DNA of 16,267 bases, taken from the NCBI GenBank assembly GCA_002179805.1, contig NAVB01001244.1:1-16267 (forward strand). The letters are read 5' to 3'. Within the stretch, counting starts at the first letter, position 1. Each line of letters opens with the position of its first letter. Both the position numbers and the translations under genes were made by a program. Positions 9,901 to 16,267 of the stretch are shown here, one piece after another. The notes beneath the pieces are model-generated. The model ran no database searches. It was not told the DNA's origin and worked only from the letters and a program-made list of their open reading frames with translations. The stretch is from Acanthamoeba lenticulata. Taxonomy: Eukaryota > Discosea > Longamoebia > Acanthamoebidae.

Positions 9901-12196
9901 GTGGGCTGATGAACCGTGGCGGTCGCGGTGGTCCGGGACGAGCAGCCGCACGGGTACGGGATCTACACGTACGCCAAGACGTCCGACCGCTTCTACGGCA
10001 CCTTCAACGCCGGGCAGCGCGCCGGCAGCGGCTTCCTCCGTACGGGCGATGGCACGATCTACAATGGCGAGTGGCTCAACGGTGCGTGGAACTGTTGACG
10101 ACTCGCGGGGGGGAGGGGAGTTTTGCCCGCTCACGCGCAGAGCCATGGCTGCAGACCGGCTGCACGGCCGAGGCTTTGTGCTGCTCCCGGATCGCTACGT
10201 GCTCGACGCCAAGGCCCTCGACGGCGACAAGTACGCATGTCTTCCTCCCTCGCCCCTACGCCCCATGACGATGCCGTGGTGCAGTGCTCGATCGCCAACA
10301 AACCTAAACACAAACACACACACCGAGGGCAGCCTGGACAAGCTGGCGGTGACCAACGCCACGTGGATGAAGTCGGTCCCTCGCGATGTCGAGTGCGTCC
10401 TTCATCCCTTCTCACTTCCCTCCATTCGGCCCATTCCCGCACTCATTCAGGCACAAACACAAACGCGCACAACAGCGAACTCAACATCGAGCGATGGAAC
10501 TACTTTATCAACCTCAAGTGTGTGCGCGATCCCAAGAACCTGGTTCGTGTCTCTCCCCTTGCTCGCATAGTGGGCCAACCTCATGGGTTTGGTTCTGACG
10601 ACGTCCTCCCCCAAATGCAGGCGGCCAAGCAGCTGGAGGACAACCTGCGGCGGGCACTGGACGAGCCAGAGCCCACCCAGCAAGCCGTCGCCGACTGCGC
10701 CCGCCGCATGATCCTCCCGTGCGCCTCCCTTGCTTTGTTGTTGATGGTGTTCCATGGCCTCCTCTGACGTCTTCTCGGACACAACAGGGCGTCGGTGCAC
10801 CCGCTGAGCGGGGTGGTGGGGTCGTTTGCCAAGCTGCTCAACCGCAACTACCGGCCGGCCGAGGACTGCTACAAGTTCTTCGACGACGCGCTGGACGACA
10901 CGCACTCGTTCATCGAGGCCACGACGCACCAGGTCCGGCGCGCCAGCGGGCGGCCCAGCGTGGCCGAAGACGAGGCGCGCAAGGAAGAAACGGCCCATTG
11001 GTGCACGGTGGCCGTCGAGTCGGTCGTGTTCCCGCTGATCTACACCACCCTCTTCGCCATGTACGAGATCAAGGTACCACATGCTCATCATCACCATCAC
11101 CACCGCCGTCGTCGTCATCATCTTGCCCGCAGCTTGATGACTATTAGCGCTGGACACTCACACAACGGCTGTATCAACATAGAACGAGAAGGAGGATGGC
11201 GATGTCGCGGCCAAGCTTATTGACCTGCGGAGGATGCCGCTCGCGCAGCAGCTCGCCTTGCTCGGTAAAAACCCCTACTTATTTATTATTGTATTTTATT
11301 CTATTTCTAAGCAATTTATTCATGTCTCTTCAATCATCTTTGTGCTGCAATCTCGCAGACCTGAATCTGGACGCCCGGCAAGTGGCGGACATGATCGAGC
11401 TCGAACGCAAGCGCCGTGAGGAGGAGGCTGCGGCCGCCGCTGCCAACAGCGTCGACAAGACGCTCGAGAACGACCAGGACGGACCGAAGCAGGAAAGCGC
11501 TTCGTGGCGACGGAGCCGATTCCTGGGCTCGTCTCCGTACCTTTTCCTTCTTGTCTCTGGGGCCTCTTTCCGGCGAGAAACTCACCCGCGCGCTTTTCTT
11601 TGACCAGGGAGGCGGTGCTGCCGTTCCAGGGTGCCATCGACCTGATGGCCAAGGTCCCCACGCTGAACACGCCTGCCGACAAGCTGCACCACATCTACCT
11701 GGCCTCCAAGGCCATCGAGCACGGCCTGCTCCCCGACTCGCACGCGTACGCCCGCCCCCTTGCGATCGAGGCCCGAGGGGCTTGTGGGTCTCATCACGCC
11801 GCTTTGGGGGGGGGGGGTATGAGCAGGGAGGGCGAGGGCATGAGCGCCGACGAGCTGCTGCCGGTGTTGGCCTTTGTGCTGGTGCACGCGGGCTGGTCCA
11901 ACCTGTCGTCGGAGCTCAACTTCCTGGAGGAGTTCATGAGCCAGCACCTGCGGTTCGAGGTGGAGGGCTACCTGCTGACGCACTTGCACGTGGCCTTCCA
12001 GTTCCTGAAGGGCCTCGACCTCGACCGTGAGAAGCGTCGGCTCGACGAGGAGGAGCGCGAGCGGCGGCGGCGCGAGAACCCTGGGGCCGACCAGCACAAG
12101 CAGCGCCACAGCACTGGCAGCGGTTTGCTTCGTTTGTCGCTTCCTGGCCTCCGAACAGGCGCTCGAAGCCGCGACGCCGCCGGCTCTTTGACGTGA
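3937..12196 (+). CDS. ALS2: Alsin/ALS2-like multidomain Rho/Rab guanine-nucleotide exchange factor
   Basis: My model has 33 exons and about 1,900 residues (human alsin about 1,657). Domain order is a disordered Ser/Pro-rich N-terminus with a coiled coil, RCC1-like propeller (about 390-930), DH-PH (935-1262), MORN repeats (1263-1475) and C-terminal VPS9 (to about 1850). This order is that of alsin, a Rab5 and Rac-linked GEF acting on endosomes and membrane ruffles. The first two exons are 3937-4734 and 4824-5175; the rest are listed under each domain. Introns are 49-109 nt and almost all join in phase. The start at 3937 is the first ATG of the long open frame. The weakest junction is exon 3/4 (donor 5334 or 5343, acceptor 5391). 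The penultimate-region donor at 11537 could instead be 11504. The last tail (Arg/Glu-rich, then Ser/Leu-rich) is open to the TGA at 12194. Confidence 0.9.
4564..4856 (+). other. Predicted coiled coil in the N-terminal region of the ALS2-like protein
   Basis: The end of exon 1 and the start of exon 2 (from 4824) encode a charged heptad-like helix: FRDALALRDEQLLLRLKQ continues through Lys/Glu/Gln-rich residues and on to SELEARKKRPRD. Upstream, residues 1-200 are Ser/Thr/Pro-rich and probably disordered. A coiled coil here could mediate self-association, which is also reported for alsin through other regions; that link is inference. Confidence 0.6.
5252..7647 (+). other. RCC1-like seven-bladed propeller of the ALS2-like protein
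   Basis: Exons: 5252-5342 (or 5333), 5392-5543, 5634-5737, 5818-5916, 5993-6077, 6160-6254, 6337-6448, 6520-6687, 6761-6853, 6933-7079, 7150-7647. Seven repeat starts can be read: EVHTCGSNRNGTLG, EVYTWGRITAKGVPILGHG, KVYSWGVNDKGQCGTGD, QLFTFGSGEYGQLGLGD, EVFTCGDGAALGLPG, DVYVWGHLSFTSP and RVMCFGSNSHGQLGMGVGD. Matching blade cores include ITQIALGHYHALCL, VQIACGGQHSACL, KAVSCGNRHTAFVT, VRYVACGGRHIACVT and VRLVACGENTTMM. Blade starts are often cut by introns, yet splicing restores each WG motif, which strongly supports the model. Blade 7 carries a long polar insertion (see findings). RCC1-like domains are usually protein-interaction or regulatory platforms; no Ran activity is implied. Confidence 0.9.
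7728..9190 (+). other. DH-PH (Dbl-type RhoGEF) module of the ALS2-like protein
   Basis: Exons: 7728-7887, 7970-8102, 8185-8289, 8365-8484, 8553-8627, 8701-8830, 8921-9190. The DH helices are visible as VVWDLLRSERSYVRILNIIV (conserved region 1), a second helix with GNVDQLLEFQRNLLNKLD, LLPLYTRYCAG, and the conserved-region-3-like LLLEPTIRIHKYLSYFREIL. The PH-like domain is mostly in the single exon 8921-9190, with YSLLLYNDLLCVC, RTFAVIGVERTFLVRANSEH and a C-terminal helix FVNNVHSKIAKLLG. DH domains exchange GDP on Rho-family GTPases and the PH domain helps membrane placement. Whether this one is catalytically active, and on which GTPase, cannot be told from sequence. Confidence 0.85.
8833..8857. 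repeat. (CCT)n trinucleotide repeat in an intron
   Basis: About eight CCT units follow the GTACCT donor at 8831 inside the intron 8831-8920 of the ALS2-like gene. It is non-coding in the model and likely variable in length. Confidence 0.8.
9276..10230 (+). other. MORN-repeat array of the ALS2-like protein
   Basis: Exons: 9276-9349, 9435-9573, 9649-9860, 9946-10081, 10155-10230. About eight MORN units with the Y-x-G-x-W-x-x-G-x-x-x-G-x-G pattern can be read: YEGQWMWGKFHGMGTY, YEGEWANGLRDGFGTYY, YEGCWRNGKREGQG, FIGSWVNDKRHDEGYLYF, a degenerate FFATWDNG unit, YVGDWSGKAPHGYGIYTY, FYGTFNAGQRAGSGF and YNGEWLNDRLHGRGF. Several units are completed only after splicing, which confirms the exon joins. 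Alsin is described as having eight MORN motifs ahead of its VPS9 domain. They support membrane or partner binding and Rab5 GEF function. Confidence 0.88.
10333..12196 (+). other. VPS9 (Rab5-family GEF) domain region and C-terminus of the ALS2-like protein
   Basis: Exons: 10333-10392, 10476-10542, 10621-10718, 10788-11073, 11183-11264, 11359-11536, 11608-11745, 11827-12196. The segment begins with a helical region, then a helix with FPLIYTTLFAMYEIK, and the core TPADKLHHIYLASKAIE, ADELLPVLAFVLVHAG and GYLLTHLHVAFQFL. In VPS9 GEFs such as Rabex-5 an Asp and Pro four residues apart and a Tyr and Thr three apart form the catalytic site. Here the matching residues are Asp and Pro at about 1786 and 1790 and Tyr and Thr at about 1826 and 1829, so the domain looks competent. 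An Ala-rich, Glu-rich insertion (exon 11359-11536) splits the domain and the C-terminus is highly charged. Confidence 0.88.
11806..11817. repeat. Poly-G run (12 G) in an intron
   Basis: Twelve consecutive G lie inside intron 11746-11826 of the ALS2-like gene, nine bases before the acceptor CAG. Length could be misread in sequencing, but it does not affect the coding frame. Confidence 0.8.
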
Positions 12197-12335
12197 GCCG
12201 GCTTCCTTCTCCCGCCGTCTCACCAGTTTCTTGCTCCTCCTCGCTATGTACATAGAGCTGCTCGCGAGCAGAGCACTTGACCTTTATACAAAAGCGTTGT
12301 TTCTTCTTTTCTTCTTGAACGCTCGCTCATGGCGT
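12197..12335. other. Convergent 3' spacer
   Basis: There are 139 bp between the stop codon of the ALS2-like gene and that of the minus-strand small gene. No canonical AATAAA is seen on either strand, so the 3' UTRs probably overlap or use variant signals. No gene is seen. Confidence 0.5.
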
Positions 12336-12734
12336 CTACGCGCGCTTGTCTGCTGTGGCGGCCCCCTTGTGCCTTCGCTCCTCGATGAGCATGCGCTCCA
12401 GCGCTGTGGGGAGGCCCAATACGGCAGCCTCGCTCTTGACCAGGTGCTCGCCGTGCTTCATCCACTCGGTCTGTTTTCGCCAAGTGTAAGTTGAGTGAGG
12501 GAGGATAGAGGGGGAAGGGTGGAGACTGCACCCAGTACTCCGCAATGTCGAGAAGCTTGGCCTGATAGGTCTGAATCTCAACGCAGTAATGGTAAAACTT
12601 TTCTACCTCCTGCTCGAGCTCCTCAACCCGATCGTTGAGCTCTGCACACGAATTGTGGATGAGATGTTTGCAGCCCGTGCACGCGTAGTGTTGTGGGCGT
12701 GGTCTTGGCCTGGCGTACCACGCAAGCAATCCAT
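12336..12734 (-). CDS. Small coiled-coil protein (86 residues)
   Basis: Three minus-strand exons join in phase: 12734-12719, 12641-12532 and 12470-12336. The introns are 77 nt (GTACGC..CAG) and 61 nt (GTGCAG..CAG). The protein starts [20 protein letters not shown] and runs as one continuous amphipathic, probably coiled-coil helix through about residue 45. A second helix carries [18 protein letters not shown], and a basic tail ends in [10 protein letters not shown]. The size and pattern suggest a small subunit of a larger coiled-coil assembly, but I do not recognise the family. An unspliced reading through the first intron gives a Cys/His-containing stretch that is probably intronic. It is divergent from glutathione reductase across only 75 bp, so the two may share a promoter. 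The tiny first exon (16 nt) is the least certain part. Confidence 0.65.
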
Positions 12735-12809
12735 GTTCTCTGCTCGCAGCCACAAGAGGAAAAGCTAGAAGAAAAGAGCAAAGAACACAACAGCGAGCTG
12801 CCGGCCAGG
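12735..12809. promoter_or_regulatory. 75-bp bidirectional promoter/5' UTR spacer
   Basis: The start codons of the small coiled-coil gene and of glutathione reductase face away from each other with 75 bp between them. The plus strand is A/G-rich (AAGAGGAAAAGCTAGAAGAAA near 12752-12773). Both 5' UTRs and core promoter elements must be squeezed into this space or overlap the neighbouring gene. Confidence 0.55.
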
Positions 12810-14779
<1,970 letters not shown>

Positions 14780-15159
14780 TCTCGTTTTTAGTGCAAGTCA
14801 CAATTTTTTATAAATTATTTGCATAAATTATAACGGCCCGAAACCACAATACTTGGGCAGATGGAAAGAATGAAATACGGCAAACCAAGACTGGCACGGT
14901 ATCGAAAGTTATTATCTGTTTAAAGTTTCCCCTAGCGTATGGGCTTTGCCCGAGGACGTCAGGATGATTCGTGACAGTAGACAAACCGCACTGCTCAAGA
15001 TCTGGGAGCAACGCAAACCTCTTACCGCGACCGGACCCGTTGTAGTGCGATAGCTCTCTTCTCAAACAAAACAATGAAAAACAACTTCCACGGCGAGTTG
15101 GCAGATGTTCCGTGGTGTACATGATAATGTCCAACCCTCGCGGAATAAGAAGGCCGTGA
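14780..15159. other. Convergent intergenic region, 3' UTRs
   Basis: These 380 bp lie between the stop codon of glutathione reductase and that of the WD40 gene. The first 60 bp are A/T-rich with TTTTTTATAAATTATTT and ATAAATTATAA, suiting a 3' end, but lack a canonical AATAAA. The rest has no supported gene on either strand; a 158-codon minus-strand open frame here was rejected. Confidence 0.55.
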
Positions 15160-16267
15160 TCAGACGTCGTGGGAGGACGCGTCATCGCCATCACGCGCCG
15201 CAGGACGCGCACACGGGATTCGGGCCACTGGTCGCGGTTTCCGTCGGCCCGACAGGTCGAATACGCCCACTGAGTTGGACTCACCCGTCACCTAGACACA
15301 GGCGAAGCATCACAACATCAACATCATGTGTACGCCGCAGTGAAGTCGACAAGACGAAGCGTACGAGGAGGCCAGTGGGCGAGTATTTGAGCTTGAAAAT
15401 GTGGTTCTCGAAGGTGGCCGAGGGCTCAAACGACACCGGCAGCCAGTTCTTGAAATTAGTCTGCAACGTGCCCGTCGCCATGTCCCACACCTGCACTCCA
15501 CCGCCAGCGCCGTTGTCGTTCGTTTAGGGCTTTTCGAAAATGTCGAACTTCCTCGCCCAAGAGAGCATTGCTGCTATGGTGGCCGCGTGCCTTGATGCGG
15601 CTGTCGTAGTCGCCGGCGACGAGCTTGCCCTGATCGAACTGGATGGAGCGGATGCTGGCATGGGTGCCCTTGAAGGTGCGCAGCCACTGCGGCTCGCCGC
15701 CGCTGAGGTCGTACTCCTGGATGATGCCGTCCAGCTCGCGCTGGCCGTCGCTGGCGCCCAGCCCGCCCGCCGGGCTCAAGGCCGACGACGGCAGATGGCT
15801 CCCGGCCACGACGCACCGGTCGCCCGCCTCCGTGAACTGCACGCAGTGGAAGCCCGTCCTATACCGGAACGTGCCCACGCTGTGCTGCTGCACGTCCATT
15901 CATTTATTTCAATATTTTCCTTAACACAAATAAATAAAAATCGTAAGATAAAAAGAAATAGAATGTACCATTTCTTTGGGCTGGTGGGTGAAGAGCTGTG
16001 CGCGCTGTCGATAGTCCCAGGCGCAGAGCCAGCCGGCCTGGCCCACGCACATCAGCATCCCCTTGTCGCTCACGCCCACGCCCCTAATCACGCCTCGCCG
16101 TCAGCACCAGCCAACAGTTTCTTTCTATACTGATAAGATTATTAGTTTTTAAAAAAAAAGTAAAATAAAATATGATAAAAATCAATAAATAAAAGCAGAG
16201 TGAAACCTACCAGGCCTGGTCGCCAGAGGTGTTGAACGTGTCGAGCAGGTCTCCCGTGTTCAAGTCC
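15160..16267 (-). CDS. WD40-repeat protein, 5' partial
   Basis: Five minus-strand exons join in phase: 16267-16211, 16083-15969, 15887-15591, 15490-15365 and 15291-15160. They give 241 visible residues with a TGA stop; the N-terminal part lies beyond 16267. WD40 blades are seen as AGWLCAWDYRQ, GFHCVQFTEAGDRCVVAGSH, IIQEYDLSGGEPQWLRTFKG, IRSIQFDQGKLVAGDYDSRI followed by KVWDMATGTLQT, and FKLKYSPTGLLVTGESNSV with GVFDLSG. A Gly/Ser-rich loop interrupts one blade (about PSSALSPAGGLGASDGQREL). The KVWDMATG blade is completed only by joining exon end 15591 to 15490, across an intron that starts GC. WD40 propellers are scaffolds; the partner domain, such as an F-box, would be outside the window, so no specific role is assigned. 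Two introns are strongly A/T-rich. Confidence 0.85.
15491..15590 (-). other. GC-AG intron in the WD40 gene
   Basis: On the minus strand the exon ends ATCAAG and the intron begins GCACGC; it ends GTGCAG before GTGTGGGACATG. The 100-nt intron is phase 0, and joining its flanks restores a WD40 motif. No GT donor near the exon end keeps the motif. Confidence 0.65.

Noticed and set aside
10447..11157. 236-codon open frame on the minus strand
   Set aside because: It lies antisense to exons with VPS9-region coding signal and continues through their introns. GC-rich codons make such antisense frames common, and the translation shows no recognisable motif.
11582..12253. 223-codon open frame on the minus strand
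   Set aside because: It is antisense to the last VPS9 exons, with a low-complexity Leu/Val/Glu/Gln/Arg translation, and is explained by the plus-strand codons.
14808..15284. 158-codon open frame on the minus strand
   Set aside because: Its first part uses the wrong frame of the last WD40 exon and the rest is A/T-rich 3' sequence. No domain is seen.

Overview
The window is nuclear DNA from a unicellular eukaryote. It is GC-rich, every gene is split by short introns (about 50-130 nt), and 5' splice sites are dominated by GTGCG/GTACG. Gene order is very compact and reads alternate between strands. My best guess is an amoebozoan of the Acanthamoeba type, inferred from gene content and intron style; no species marker is present. 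I see no prokaryotic operon, CRISPR array, transposon, viral gene, tRNA or rRNA.

Layout, left to right. (1) 1-1560, +, 5'-truncated: unrecognised conserved-looking protein with two SAP-like motifs. (2) 1683-2205, -: small spliced gene for a putative mitochondrial protein, tail to tail with gene 1. (3) 2326-3711, -: RAD1, a subunit of the 9-1-1 checkpoint clamp, six exons. (4) 3937-12196, +: a very large gene of about 33 exons. It encodes an alsin/ALS2-like protein of about 1,900 residues with an N-terminal coiled coil, seven-bladed RCC1 propeller, DH-PH RhoGEF module, about eight MORN repeats and a C-terminal VPS9 (Rab5 GEF) domain. (5) 12336-12734, -: 86-residue coiled-coil protein. (6) 12810-14779, +: plant-type glutathione reductase, eight exons. 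(7) 15160 to beyond 16267, -: WD40-repeat protein, 5' part outside the window, with one apparent GC-AG intron.

I rebuilt the exon models by hand from GT..AG boundaries, phase continuity and family motifs. Fifty-six introns are placed. Nearly all join in phase; the least certain is the third intron of the ALS2-like gene, near 5334-5391. Two short spacers (225 bp and 75 bp) sit between divergent start codons and are probably bidirectional promoters. Convergent pairs leave only 122-380 bp between stop codons.

The genes do not form one pathway. They cover DNA-damage checkpoint (RAD1), Rho/Rab GTPase control of endosomes and actin (ALS2-like), thiol redox balance (glutathione reductase) and unassigned small or scaffold proteins. 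The most interesting items are the complete alsin architecture in a protist, two hidden small spliced genes, an Asn at a usually Arg NADPH-specificity position of the reductase, the GC-AG intron, and the unusual splice-donor consensus.
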